DNA from: GCA-2746365 sp963711255
GTDB taxonomy: Bacteria; Pseudomonadota; Gammaproteobacteria; SZUA-229
Length of the DNA: 64,000 nt
Assembly: GCA_963711255.1 (NCBI GenBank)
Contig: CAVQDO010000007.1
Location: forward strand, 28,154 to 92,153
Direction of reading: 5' to 3'
Part shown: one piece after another, positions 36,520-45,204 of the stretch
Layout of the letters: the number at the start of each line of letters is the position of its first letter
How positions within the stretch are numbered: position 1 is the first letter of the stretch
The notes under the pieces: generated by a model
What the model was told of the DNA's origin: nothing
The model's input: only the letters and a program-made list of their open reading frames with translations
The model's database searches: none
Made by a program: the position numbers and the translations under genes

Positions 36520-36619
36520 AATCTCAATTTCAATGGTCGTGGAGTACATTACTCGTGGTGTCGAATGCGCGTAGCATATCACTAAACGATCGGCTAAAAA
36601 TCCAAGATAAATCAAACTT

Positions 36620-37396
36620 ATGACAATTTTAAAAACATTTTCTTTACTGCCGGCCGGCCCGCTGTTCGCTGTATTGCTGTCTGTATTGCTTGTCACCGCG
36701 CCATTGCAGGCAAAGGAATACCGCACCATCGAAACAGACGATGTCGATGTCGAAGTTCGTGTGTTCCCGGCAGCAGGCAATGTTCTGTTACTGGGCTTTC
36801 CCTGTGACGAAGGTAAGAGTTACGCTGAAGAAAAAACCGCGCAGTCGCTATCCAGTGACGGCATCGAAGTCTGGATGCCTGACCTGTTGTCTTCCTTTAT
36901 GCTGCCTAAAGTTCGCAGCAGCCTGGTTCAATTATCAACCGACACGATCACTGCGGTTATTGATGAGGCGGTAAAAACCGGCAAGCACGTTTATGTCATT
37001 GCCAGCGGCCCGGATACCGAAATCATCCTGCGCGGCGCCAGCGCCTGGGAGCAGCAGCATAATAAAACGCTGTCAGGCGCCATCCTGATGTTCCCGCGTT
37101 TATTTAAAGAAGAGCCGGTACCCGGAAAAATACCTGAATACGTCGACGCGGTCGGTACAACAAAGCTGCCGATCATACTGTTAGAAGGCGGGCGTACACC
37201 CAACCGCTGGGGAATTAACAGCCTCAGTCACGAGCTGCAAAAAAGCGGCAGTGTGGTTACCTCAAAAGTCATTCCCGATGTACGTGGTTATTTCTTTAAA
37301 CGCCAGGACGCCAACCGTTCGGAAGACGTGGTTACCTCGCAAATGGCCGGCCTGATCAAAGTAAGTTTATTTTATCTTGGAGAGAAAGAAATCTGA
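36620..37396 (+). CDS. Secreted or membrane-anchored alpha/beta-hydrolase-like protein, unknown
   Basis: 258 residues with a signal peptide (about 15-35). The order of strands and helices (NVLLLGFPCDEGKSYAEEKT, VWMPDLLSSF, HVYVIASGPDTEIILRGA, ILMFPRLF) suggests an alpha/beta-hydrolase fold, but the nucleophile elbow GxSxG is absent (ASGPDTE instead), so it may be inactive or another fold. The stop overlaps the start of a TlpA-like thioredoxin gene (TGATG), implying coupling and possibly a redox-linked envelope function. Divergent from cytochrome c4. Confidence 0.7.
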   Translation: MTILKTFSLLPAGPLFAVLLSVLLVTAPLQAKEYRTIETDDVDVEVRVFPAAGNVLLLGFPCDEGKSYAEEKTAQSLSSDGIEVWMPDLLSSFMLPKVRSSLVQLSTDTITAVIDEAVKTGKHVYVIASGPDTEIILRGASAWEQQHNKTLSGAILMFPRLFKEEPVPGKIPEYVDAVGTTKLPIILLEGGRTPNRWGINSLSHELQKSGSVVTSKVIPDVRGYFFKRQDANRSEDVVTSQMAGLIKVSLFYLGEKEI

Positions 37397-37899
37397 TGTT
37401 TAAGTTAATCGTTGCGCTCACGGTATTCCTCAGTTTACTTTCACCTGTACAGGCGTCTAACCTGAAACCCGTGGAAGGCAAGGTGATGCCGCCGTCATTA
37501 GTATTAAAAGATCTGCAGGGTAAATCACACAACCTGAACGACTACAAAGGCCAGGTTGTCCTGGTCCAGTTCTGGGCAACCTACTGTGGCCCCTGCCGCA
37601 AGGAAATGCCATCAATGAACAAGATGAAGGCAAAGATGGGCGAGGTACCGTTCACCATTCTCGCGGTCGACATGGGTGAATCGAAAGAAGAAGTGCAGCA
37701 GTTCGTCAACGAAGTAAAACCCGAATTCACCATCCTGATGGATGAAGATGGCCACAGCATCAACGACTGGCGGGTATTTGCAGCGCCTTCAAACTTCATC
37801 ATCGGCCCCGATGGCAGCATTCGCTACACCCTGTTCGGCGGTGTTGAATGGGACTCCGACGAACTGATCGCGAAACTGGTTGCCATCGGCAAGGAATAA
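37396..37899 (+). CDS. TlpA/ResA-like thiol-disulfide oxidoreductase
   Basis: 167 residues: signal peptide (1-20), thioredoxin fold with the CGPC active site at residues 64-67 (QFWATYCGPCRKEMPSMN) and the cis-Pro region (FAAPSNFIIGPDG). Such periplasmic proteins reduce disulfides, often apocytochrome c or copper-centre thiols. It overlaps the upstream gene by 1 bp. The divergent cytochrome c4 gene fits a role in cytochrome maturation, but this is inference. Confidence 0.92.
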   Translation: MFKLIVALTVFLSLLSPVQASNLKPVEGKVMPPSLVLKDLQGKSHNLNDYKGQVVLVQFWATYCGPCRKEMPSMNKMKAKMGEVPFTILAVDMGESKEEVQQFVNEVKPEFTILMDEDGHSINDWRVFAAPSNFIIGPDGSIRYTLFGGVEWDSDELIAKLVAIGKE

Positions 37900-38318
37900 T
37901 TGCAGGGCCAGATATAACAGGCGCCATGCCACCGTAGGAGCGTAATTTATTCCGCGAACAGTGCTCAATGGAAAAACCATCCCCGACATTAATTACCAGC
38001 CTCTGTAATCCAGCTAAACCAGCGAGATCATCATTCATTCTGAATAGTTGGGGTTAAAACCGACAGAGAATCGCGCTTTGAAAAGCGCTCCTACAGGAGC
38101 TATAACACTCGTTATATATCACCAATACCAGCCAGTCGAACCCAGTCGACTCTTTAATTCACCTTAATAAACAATAATATATCTATTAACTATCAATTTA
38201 ATACTTAATAGATAATAAATTAACTATTAAATATCAGGCTAGACATTCACGTAGTAATAACTATAATAAACATATAATTATCTATTAAACACAATATTAG
38301 ATATCAATCGATAAATAT
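37900..38318 (+). other. 419-bp intergenic region, REP copies and AT-rich hipBA leader
   Basis: 37934-37960 and 38069-38095 carry REP-like repeats (GTAGGAGCG type). From 38150 to 38318 the DNA is very AT-rich with repeated TATTAA and ATTAACTAT words, suited to a cooperative autorepressor of the HipBA pair that follows. No gene seen. Confidence 0.65.
38069..38095 (-). repeat. REP-like repeat, copy 2 (inverse)
   Basis: AATCGCGCTTTGAAAAGCGC followed by TCCTACA, the reverse complement of copy 1 at 35697-35724. Confidence 0.75.
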
Positions 38319-38663
38319 ATGACTATTATGAATTACTACTCAATGTCAGACAGCGCGATACTGCTAGAACTGGGCAACCGCATCCGGTTATTACGTTTAC
38401 GCCGTAATATCACCCAGGAAGCCCTGGCGGAAAGCACATTACTATCCGTCGGCACAATCAAGTCACTGGAAGCCGGCAAAGGCAAGCTGGCAACGCTTGT
38501 TGCAGTTTTACGTGAACTAGGCTCATTGCAGGAGCTCGACAGCTTCATTCCTGAAATCAGCATCAGCCCGTTAGAAATAGCTAAACGCAAATCACCCGAA
38601 CGGGTACGTGCAGGCAGGCGACGCAGTAGCGACTCAGCAAAAACCACCGAATCAGACTGGTAG
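38319..38663 (+). CDS. hipB: HipB-like antitoxin, XRE-type HTH
   Basis: 114 residues: Cro/CI-type helix-turn-helix (LGNRIRLLRLRRNITQEALA, then LLSVGTIKSLEAGKGKLATL) and a basic C-terminal tail (RVRAGRRRSS). Start uncertain: ATGs at 38319, 38328 and 38343 are in frame and none has a clear ribosome site. Precedes hipA by 1 bp, the standard antitoxin-first order. Expected to repress the operon through the AT-rich leader. Confidence 0.87.
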   Translation: MTIMNYYSMSDSAILLELGNRIRLLRLRRNITQEALAESTLLSVGTIKSLEAGKGKLATLVAVLRELGSLQELDSFIPEISISPLEIAKRKSPERVRAGRRRSSDSAKTTESDW

Positions 38664-38664
38664 C

Positions 38665-40005
38665 ATGCCCGGTAAACAACAAACCGCACTACAAACAGCC
38701 ATGATCAAACTCTGGGGCCGGGATGTCGGCGCGGTGACCTGGCTGGATCAGGGCTATGCCATTTTTGAATACACACCCGAATTTATCCGCAGCGGTCTCG
38801 ATATTTCACCTGTTCACATGCCATTAATCCATAACGGCGAATCGCGTTTTATGTTTCCCGCCTTAAACAAAGATACCTACATGGGTTTGCCGGGTTTACT
38901 CGCTGATTCACTGCCCGATAAATTTGGTAATGCCATCATCGATGAATGGCTGGCCAGGCAGGGGCGTTCGCGTGATGGCTTTAACCCGGTCGAGCGCCTG
39001 TGTTATACCGGCAGCCGGGGTATGGGCGCACTTGAGTTTAGCCCCTCCATCAAGAACAATGTCGATAAAGCGATGCCGGTAGAAATCGCTGAAATGGTCA
39101 ACCTGGTGCAAAGCGTTATGATGCAACGTGAGCAAATGCAACTGGATTTCAGCGAAGATAACGAACAGTCAAACGCAGAAGCCCTGCTAGATATCTTACG
39201 CGTAGGCACCTCGGCAGGCGGTGCCCGGCCAAAAGCCATTATCGCCCTCAACGACAATAACGGCCAGGTGCTATCAGGCCAGACAGACGTACCGGCAGAC
39301 TACGATTACTGGTTATTAAAATTTGATGGTGTCGATGATATCGAACTCGGCAAACCGCAAAACTATGGCCGTATCGAATATGCCTATTACCTGATGGCAA
39401 AAGCCGCCGGCATTGAAATGAGCGAATGCCGGTTGATGGAAGAAAATGGCCGCGCACATTTTATGACACGCCGCTTTGATCGATATAATAGTAAAGGCAG
39501 CAGTCCGAATAAAAAGAAACTGCACATGCAGACACTTTGCGGCATCGCACATTACGATTTTAATCTTGCCGGCGCTTATAGCTACGAACAGGCATTTGGC
39601 ATCATGCGAGAAATGCGACTGCCTAAATCAGCCGCACTGCAGCAATACAAACGCATGCTGTTTAACGTATTCGCGCGCAACCAGGACGACCACACAAAAA
39701 ACATCGCCTTCCTGATGGATGAAAGCGGGCAGTGGAAATTATCACCCGCGTATGATGTCACCTACTCACATAACCCGGCAGGCAGCTGGACCAACCAGCA
39801 TCAAATGAGCATCAACGGAAAACGCGATAACTTCAGCAGGGAAGACCTGATCGCTATCGGACAAAGCATCAGCCTGCCAAAACCAGAGAAAGTAATCGAT
39901 GAGATTAAACAGGCGGTTTCACAATGGCCCGAATACGCAAAACAGGCAGGCGTGCGGAAAAAACTGATCGACAACATAAGCAAAATGCATCGCCTGCATT
40001 TATAA
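38665..40005 (+). CDS. hipA: HipA-like serine/threonine kinase toxin
   Basis: 446 residues from the ATG at 38665. Kinase hallmarks: a glycine-rich loop region (TSAGGARPKAIIALND), a catalytic loop NQDDHTKNIAF (near residue 340) and the metal motif LSPAYDVTYS. HipA kinases phosphorylate glutamyl-tRNA synthetase or related targets and induce dormancy. HipB is directly upstream. An N-terminal extension over 38608-38664 is possible but would overlap hipB. Confidence 0.9.
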   Translation: MPGKQQTALQTAMIKLWGRDVGAVTWLDQGYAIFEYTPEFIRSGLDISPVHMPLIHNGESRFMFPALNKDTYMGLPGLLADSLPDKFGNAIIDEWLARQGRSRDGFNPVERLCYTGSRGMGALEFSPSIKNNVDKAMPVEIAEMVNLVQSVMMQREQMQLDFSEDNEQSNAEALLDILRVGTSAGGARPKAIIALNDNNGQVLSGQTDVPADYDYWLLKFDGVDDIELGKPQNYGRIEYAYYLMAKAAGIEMSECRLMEENGRAHFMTRRFDRYNSKGSSPNKKKLHMQTLCGIAHYDFNLAGAYSYEQAFGIMREMRLPKSAALQQYKRMLFNVFARNQDDHTKNIAFLMDESGQWKLSPAYDVTYSHNPAGSWTNQHQMSINGKRDNFSREDLIAIGQSISLPKPEKVIDEIKQAVSQWPEYAKQAGVRKKLIDNISKMHRLHL

Positions 40006-40124
40006 CTTTGAAACTAATAGAGCTTATTGAGGCCTGGGATTGTGTTGCCTGCATGAGATTACTTCGTCCCTCGCAATGACAGGCAGGTATAAAGGTTGTT
40101 GCCGTCAACAAATCACCCCCCAAT

Positions 40125-40151
40125 AAAAAACCGGGCAAAAAGCCCGGTCTA
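40125..40151 (-). terminator. Terminator of the 65-residue protein gene (copy 1)
   Basis: ACCGGGC-AAAAA-GCCCGGT with a T-run on the minus strand (A-run at 40125-40130). Lies 38 bp past the stop of the gene at 40190-40387. Confidence 0.85.
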
Positions 40152-40189
40152 AAATTCATAATCAACTTAATTTGCATCACTAAGATTTA

Positions 40190-40387
40190 CTACCGACTAA
40201 ACGTGTACTCACTGCCGCTGCGTTTAGCCGTAATTCCGCAACGTTCAAATAAATAAGACTCACCATCGTTAATATCGTGTGTATCTCCGCCAACAGCAAC
40301 AAAACCTTCCCGCGTTACACCGCAATGATAAATTCCTACTTTATCGTGATCGCGCGGCCCAATTGTAATTGATTCATCTGTAGACAT
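40190..40387 (-). CDS. Unknown 65-residue protein, copy 1
   Basis: MSTDESITIGPRDHDKVGIY is followed by HCGVTREGF, a DINDGES segment and an EYTFSR end. Start at 40385-40387 with GAGG upstream. A second gene at 44777-44974 encodes a protein of exactly the same length with the same C-terminus and similar leader DNA. No signal peptide or membrane helix. I recognise no family; the pair is discussed under findings. Confidence 0.8.
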   Translation of the reverse strand: MSTDESITIGPRDHDKVGIYHCGVTREGFVAVGGDTHDINDGESYLFERCGITAKRSGSEYTFSR

Positions 40388-40567
40388 AGTTTTTAACCTC
40401 AAAGATTCTATTAATGAACAGTGAAACCATTAGTTACCTGTCCAAAGGATTAATTCATCCCGTAAGCCATAGTACTAGAGTATCCAACTATTAAATAGCA
40501 GAATAAAAAAAGAGCAGCATCAATAAGATAACTGCTCTTTTTGGTTAACAACTAAAAGAAGGTGTAA

Positions 40568-40894
40568 TTATCGTTGCGAACCCATCTGGCCGGCAGGCTC
40601 TACATCAGCCATCGAGCTCATTACTTCGCGGTCTTCCATAGCAGCGCCTACATCGGCTACATCGCCGCCCATAGCTGCACCGCCATCGATATCACGAGCT
40701 TCCATCGCGCTGCCAACATCAGTGGTATCGCCACCCATGTCATCAAAAGTCATGGCAAGGTGAACGTCGGATATATTCTCTTCAATCATTGCATAAACGT
40801 CAGGGTCGATAATATCAGCCGCAGGGTGGTGCGCATACAGATTCGTGCTGGCGATTAATAAACCCAATGCACTCAATTGAAATACTTTATTCAT
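40568..40894 (-). CDS. Secreted HHPAAD-type acidic protein with internal repeat
   Basis: 108 residues: signal peptide (1-21), then HHPAADIIDPDVYAMIEENI and LAMTFDDMGGD, which I recall from small secreted proteins in sulfur-oxidising relatives. The C-terminal half has two imperfect repeats (TTDVGSAMEARDIDGGAAMG; VADVGAAMEDREV). Strongly acidic. Start supported by AGAGGAG. Divergent from a TPR/beta-barrel gene across a region with two palindromic operators. Function unknown. Confidence 0.75.
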   Translation of the reverse strand: MNKVFQLSALGLLIASTNLYAHHPAADIIDPDVYAMIEENISDVHLAMTFDDMGGDTTDVGSAMEARDIDGGAAMGGDVADVGAAMEDREVMSSMADVEPAGQMGSQR

Positions 40895-40921
40895 TGTATT
40901 CTCCTCTTTAATTTATAATAA

Positions 40922-40971
40922 GTGGGAATATTTCCCACGTGCAGTAATTATGCGTGGTATAATTTCCCACG
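40922..40971. promoter_or_regulatory. Pair of GTGGGAA-type operators in divergent promoter
   Basis: GTGGGAA-TAT-TTCCCAC (40922-40938) is a perfect inverted repeat, and CGTGG-TATAAT-TTCCCACG (40953-40971) is an imperfect second copy 30 bp on, about three helical turns. The region lies between the acidic protein gene and the TPR/barrel gene. Likely sites of one dimeric regulator; which one is unknown. Confidence 0.6.
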
Positions 40972-41064
40972 TCAAGCGTAATTTATGAAACTTCACTGCT
41001 TGCCCAGGCATAATTTTACGTATTTCGATTATTTTCAATAAGTTAAGGAATATAAGGTAGAAAC

Positions 41065-42333
41065 ATGATTAAGAATAGACATTATAGAAACATGGTTGCT
41101 GTCGGCTTAATGCTATTTTCATCAGCGCTGCTTGCCACTGCTGAAACAGATTACGAGCAAGGTGTAGCCTCCTATAAGGCAGGTGATCATGCAGCCGCGA
41201 TCAACTACTTTGAATCCGCGAAGAAGCAGGGCATGGACTCCGTGGCATTGCAATATAACCTGGCCAGCAGTTACTACCGCGCAGGCAGGCACCAAGAAGC
41301 AAAAACGTATTTCAACAAGTTGCTTGAAACAGAAGCAATGCGTGACATCGCAAACTACCATCTTGGCCTGATAGCGGTTAAAGAAAAAGACGGCAGCAGT
41401 GCGCGCCGGTATTTCAATGCGGTGGCAACTTCGGGCAAGGATGAAAAGCTGATCAAGCTTTCTGAAAAGCACCTGGCTGCGCTCACCATCAAAGAAGACA
41501 AATGGCGAAGCAATATTTCGTTCAGCCTGGGGCATGACGATAATATAAGTTCAGTTTCAGGCGACTCCGTGCTCGACCAGTCCGACAGCTTCGCTGAACT
41601 GTATGCCTCCACCGAATACCTGCTAAGCGGCAAAAGAAAACACGGCTGGCTGGCCAGTGCATCGTTATATGGCATTGAGTACAGTGAAACCGACAGCAAT
41701 GACCTGTACAGCTTTTCGCTCGGTTTAAAGCGCAGCATGAAGATTGATGACTGGTCAACCAGTGCGCATTTAAACCTGGCAAAAAGCACCTACGCCGGTG
41801 ATGATTTTCAGCGCATCAGCAAACTGGATATCATCGCACGAAAACCGTTATCAAAAAGAGAGCGGCTTTACCTGCGCTACCAGGTTGAAGATATCAGAAG
41901 TGATAACTCACTCTACGATTACCTGGAAGGCTGGCGGCAACGTGCCAGGGCAGAGTACCGCCATTACGGCGCGAATAATATAAAACACCTCTATTATGAA
42001 CTGGAACTGAATGACCGCGGGCAACTGGTAACATCAATCGACGCGTATGATTATTCACCGACACGCCATACAGTCAGAGGCCTGTACACACACATCATCG
42101 ACGAAAAGTGGTGGCTCAATGCCGACCTGGCCTACAAAATGAGTGAGTTCGACGCCTCACCAACGATCGACCGCAGCGACGACCAGTGGAAACTGGGTCT
42201 ATCCGCTGACTATCGTTTCGACAAAACGCTCAAGCTAACCACCAGCTACCAGTACACCGATAACGTTTCCAGCGTCGATCGCTACACTTATGACAAGTCC
42301 GTTATCAGAATTGGTTTGAGTAAACTGTTCTAG
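41065..42333 (+). CDS. TPR protein with outer-membrane beta-barrel
   Basis: 422 residues: signal peptide (about 1-27), three to four TPR repeats (about 28-135: ASYKAGDHAAAINYFESAKK; YYRAGRHQEAKTYFNKLLE), then a barrel of alternating strands ending in Phe (RIGLSKLF), the usual Bam signal. Suggests an outer-membrane protein with a periplasmic TPR scaffold, like assembly or polymer-export factors. AAGGAA precedes the start. No neighbour indicates a polymer pathway. Confidence 0.85.
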   Translation: MIKNRHYRNMVAVGLMLFSSALLATAETDYEQGVASYKAGDHAAAINYFESAKKQGMDSVALQYNLASSYYRAGRHQEAKTYFNKLLETEAMRDIANYHLGLIAVKEKDGSSARRYFNAVATSGKDEKLIKLSEKHLAALTIKEDKWRSNISFSLGHDDNISSVSGDSVLDQSDSFAELYASTEYLLSGKRKHGWLASASLYGIEYSETDSNDLYSFSLGLKRSMKIDDWSTSAHLNLAKSTYAGDDFQRISKLDIIARKPLSKRERLYLRYQVEDIRSDNSLYDYLEGWRQRARAEYRHYGANNIKHLYYELELNDRGQLVTSIDAYDYSPTRHTVRGLYTHIIDEKWWLNADLAYKMSEFDASPTIDRSDDQWKLGLSADYRFDKTLKLTTSYQYTDNVSSVDRYTYDKSVIRIGLSKLF

Positions 42334-42526
42334 TCATGCCACCTGGACCATGACTCTAGACACCCGTCTTCTGGACTGTGTCATCTCGACGGCAGGAGAG
42401 ATCTTAAAAGGCCAAAGTAAAAAGCCAATTTGAACACCAACTGAACCAGGGGCAGCATTGTATCTGGCACAAATATTTGTATAATCGATCAGGAAGAAGG
42501 ATATACCAATCAAAAAGGATGATGCC

Positions 42527-43594
42527 ATGCAAGCCCTAGCGAAAAAACTGCGTTCAACCCCACTACTATCCAAATTAACCACGGATCAGCTGACCATACT
42601 GCTTGAAGAAAGCGGAATAAAAACCGGCGTACAGGGTGAAATCATTATCAACCAGGATGAACCCATGCAGGGGCACCTGATATTAATTGAGGGTGAACTC
42701 GAAGCTCAGCGCATCTGGAGTCAACCGGGTGAACACGACATGAGCTATACCTGGACGTTAAACCCCGAACACACCGAAGGCGGTTTTGCCTTTCTCGGTG
42801 CAGCTAACAGAATCCGCGCACGCGTTATTAGCGACATCAAATATGTCCTGCTCGATGCCGACAGAATCGATGAACTCATCGGCTGGGATCAGCATTATTC
42901 AGACGACATCGTGAGCAACCCCAGTCTGAAACATCGTATGAACCTGATCAAGCAGGTCAGTGTATTCTACAAAGTCCCGCTGGAAAATATTAAAGAAGCC
43001 TTCATGCGACTGCAGCCAAGAACCGTAGAGGCCGGCGAGACCATCATCAGGCAGGGCGATAATGGTGATAGCTATTACATAATCGAAAGCGGATGTTGTG
43101 ACGTTATTCAAACAGACCCGTTTACCGACGAAACATCCTGTGTCGGCAGACTCGGAGCGGGCGATGCGTTTGGCGAAGAAGCTCTGTTGCAGGATGGCTA
43201 CCGTAATGCCACCGTCACCATGACGGCACCGGGTACCTTACTGGTACTGGATAAAACTGACTTCAACAGCCTGCTGTGTACAGAAATCATAAACGAAATC
43301 ATGCCGGATGACGCTCTCTCGCTCATTAATAACAATGCAGCGCAGTTGATCGATTGCCGTTATGACATGGAATACGAAGAATCAAGAATACCCAGTGCCC
43401 GACTTATATCACTGGGCAGTTTACGCAAAGACGTGCATCAGCTCGATCCGGAAGTAACCTATATCGTTTATTGCCGAAGCGGACGCCGCAGCAAGGCCGC
43501 GACCTATCTGCTAAAGGAAAGGAATATCGAAGCTATCTCGCTACATGGCGGCATTAAAAACTGGCCTTATGAACTGGATGCGCAGCCGCTGTAA
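42527..43594 (+). CDS. Double cNMP-binding domain/rhodanese fusion protein
   Basis: 355 residues. Two cyclic-nucleotide-binding-like domains (about 8-110; and 135-240 with IIRQGDNGDSYYIIESG and GDAFGEEALLQ) and a C-terminal rhodanese domain (about 250-355) with active-site C in VYCRSGRRS. No enzymatic effector beyond rhodanese. This fusion occurs in marine gammaproteobacteria; a link between a nucleotide or redox signal and sulfane sulfur is inferred. AAGGATG precedes the ATG. Confidence 0.88.
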   Translation: MQALAKKLRSTPLLSKLTTDQLTILLEESGIKTGVQGEIIINQDEPMQGHLILIEGELEAQRIWSQPGEHDMSYTWTLNPEHTEGGFAFLGAANRIRARVISDIKYVLLDADRIDELIGWDQHYSDDIVSNPSLKHRMNLIKQVSVFYKVPLENIKEAFMRLQPRTVEAGETIIRQGDNGDSYYIIESGCCDVIQTDPFTDETSCVGRLGAGDAFGEEALLQDGYRNATVTMTAPGTLLVLDKTDFNSLLCTEIINEIMPDDALSLINNNAAQLIDCRYDMEYEESRIPSARLISLGSLRKDVHQLDPEVTYIVYCRSGRRSKAATYLLKERNIEAISLHGGIKNWPYELDAQPL

Positions 43595-44016
43595 GCATTG
43601 GCTGTATTCTTTGACAATGTCACAAAGGTAAACCGTAATCACCATCATTACGAATCGTCATTCAGCACTATAACCGTATTGCGAGCGGAGCACAAATAAT
43701 CTGGAATAAATTTGAACAGCTTTAGCTGCCCCAATGGGGTATGCCAGGGAAGGTATTTAATATTGAACTCAGTAATGAGACCGTAGGGTATATTACTGGA
43801 CGTAATTTGCAGTCCTGCATTAGACGACCGTACTCTCTACCTGACATTGCTTCGTAGCGCTCGCAATAACGCTTCATCTGATATAGCAGCATCTGCCACC
43901 ACACAAACGCAGCGTACTTGATCAGGCGCATGTTCTTACGTGCGGACATTCGTTAAAATACATCACATTAATATTGCACCGTTAATTAATAACGCAACAA
44001 ATAAGAGGATAGCTGG
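43595..44016 (+). other. 422-bp intergenic region
   Basis: No convincing gene. There are two broken pieces resembling the CATTGCGAGCG dispersed repeats (near 43675 and 43845-43890). Confidence 0.55.
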
Positions 44017-44679
44017 ATGAACACTCAAGTAACCACGGCATTAAAACGACTGGACAGCATACTGCCACTGGTCGATGGACTTAAGTCGCTCAGCAACGAA
44101 GACGCTGGACTGTATTGCAAACTGCTTAATAGCTATGTGCAGCAGGGCCGCACACTTACCCGTGACGAAGTCGCCGGGCTGGTCAGTGATGCAGATCAGG
44201 CACTGGCCAACATCGTAGAAAGCAAACTCATCGTGCTTGATGCCGATGGCAATCCCGCCGGTGCTTACCCGTTTACTTCAGAAGAACGTGAACACAAGGT
44301 TACTATTAACGGTGTCACAGCACACTGCATGTGCGCGCTCGATGCCTTATCGGTTAGCAATATGTTTAATGAACCAACAGTCATTGATTCAGAATGCCGG
44401 GTTACCAAAGCACCGATTCACCTCGAGCAAAATGGTACCAGCTTCAGCGATGGCACACTGGATGCATGGTTCGGTATCAACTGGGGCGCGGCTGCAAGCG
44501 ATACTGTTTGTGCAGCGTCGCTTTGCATGGAAATGATGTTCCTCGCCAACGAAACCGTGGCGCGTGAATGGCTCGCTGAATCGCCAGAGACACGTGAAAT
44601 CTTTGACCTGTCATCAGCCGTAGAATTTGCCGCAGGTTTCTTCGTACCGCTAGCTGAAAACTGCCGGCAGGCTGCCTGA
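44017..44679 (+). CDS. MerB-like alkylmercury-lyase-family protein
   Basis: 220 residues. N-terminal winged-helix-like region (about 5-75) then the MerB core. Catalytic residues match: C106 and D109 in HCMCALDAL and C170 in ASLCMEMM, so the spacing equals MerB C96, D99 and C159 within one residue. MerB cleaves carbon-mercury bonds. No merA, merR or transport gene is near, and the remaining core is diverged, so another substrate is possible. Monocistronic, GAGG upstream, ends at a shared terminator. Confidence 0.8.
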   Translation: MNTQVTTALKRLDSILPLVDGLKSLSNEDAGLYCKLLNSYVQQGRTLTRDEVAGLVSDADQALANIVESKLIVLDADGNPAGAYPFTSEEREHKVTINGVTAHCMCALDALSVSNMFNEPTVIDSECRVTKAPIHLEQNGTSFSDGTLDAWFGINWGAAASDTVCAASLCMEMMFLANETVAREWLAESPETREIFDLSSAVEFAAGFFVPLAENCRQAA

Positions 44680-44717
44680 TAGTTAGCTGTCATTGCCTCT
44701 CAATGTCGTTACATTAA

Positions 44718-44739
44718 AAACCGGGCATGAACCCGGTTT
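44718..44739. terminator. Bidirectional terminator between MerB-like gene and 65-residue copy 2
   Basis: AAACCGGG-CATGAA-CCCGGTTT, with A/T tracts on both sides so it can work on both strands. Similar to the one after copy 1 at 40125-40151. Confidence 0.85.
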
Positions 44740-44776
44740 CTTAGTACAAGCTAATGAAACGAAAAAGAATTCCTCG

Positions 44777-44974
44777 CTAACGACTAAAAGTATACTCGCT
44801 GCCATTACGCTTTACCGTAATCCCGCTTCGATCGAATACAATCGACTCGCCATCGTTAATATCCCTGGGGTCTCCGGCAGCGGAGATAAATCCTTCGCGG
44901 GTAACACCACAGTGATAAATGCCCAGCTTGTCATGCTCGTGGGGCGCTAAAGTAATAGATTCGTCTGATGACAT
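44777..44974 (-). CDS. Unknown 65-residue protein, copy 2
   Basis: MSSDESITLAPHEHDKLGIY then HCGVTREGF and an EYTFSR end. Start at 44972-44974, with TGAGGTGAG upstream; leader DNA is related to copy 1 (TTTGAGGT before the ATG in both). Same length and orientation as 40190-40387. Conserved central YHCGVTREGF suggests a real functional fold, otherwise unknown. Confidence 0.8.
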   Translation of the reverse strand: MSSDESITLAPHEHDKLGIYHCGVTREGFISAAGDPRDINDGESIVFDRSGITVKRNGSEYTFSR

Positions 44975-45204
44975 AATTCTCACCTCAAAAATATTAAGTG
45001 TTAAACAGGATAAACCAGGCGGCCTGAAAACGATGCCTTCAGGCGCCTGTAATAATTTCATAGGGATCATGCAAAAAGATTTCAAGGGCTTTTTTTCAAA
45101 AAATAACGCCGTCAAGACAGCTTGCGGCTATCACTTTTTACTTATGGTCAGATATTACAGGGCATGTTAAGTTTCCCTTTTTCTAGCTGTCCGCGGTTTA
45201 ATAC

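Noticed and set aside
36520..36780. N-terminal extension of the cytochrome c4-like protein
   Set aside because: Would bury the signal peptide and overlap the divergent gene; no family support.
43722..43949. Open frame of 75 residues on the minus strand
   Set aside because: No ribosome site, composition unlike a protein, covers degenerate CATTGCGAGCG repeats.
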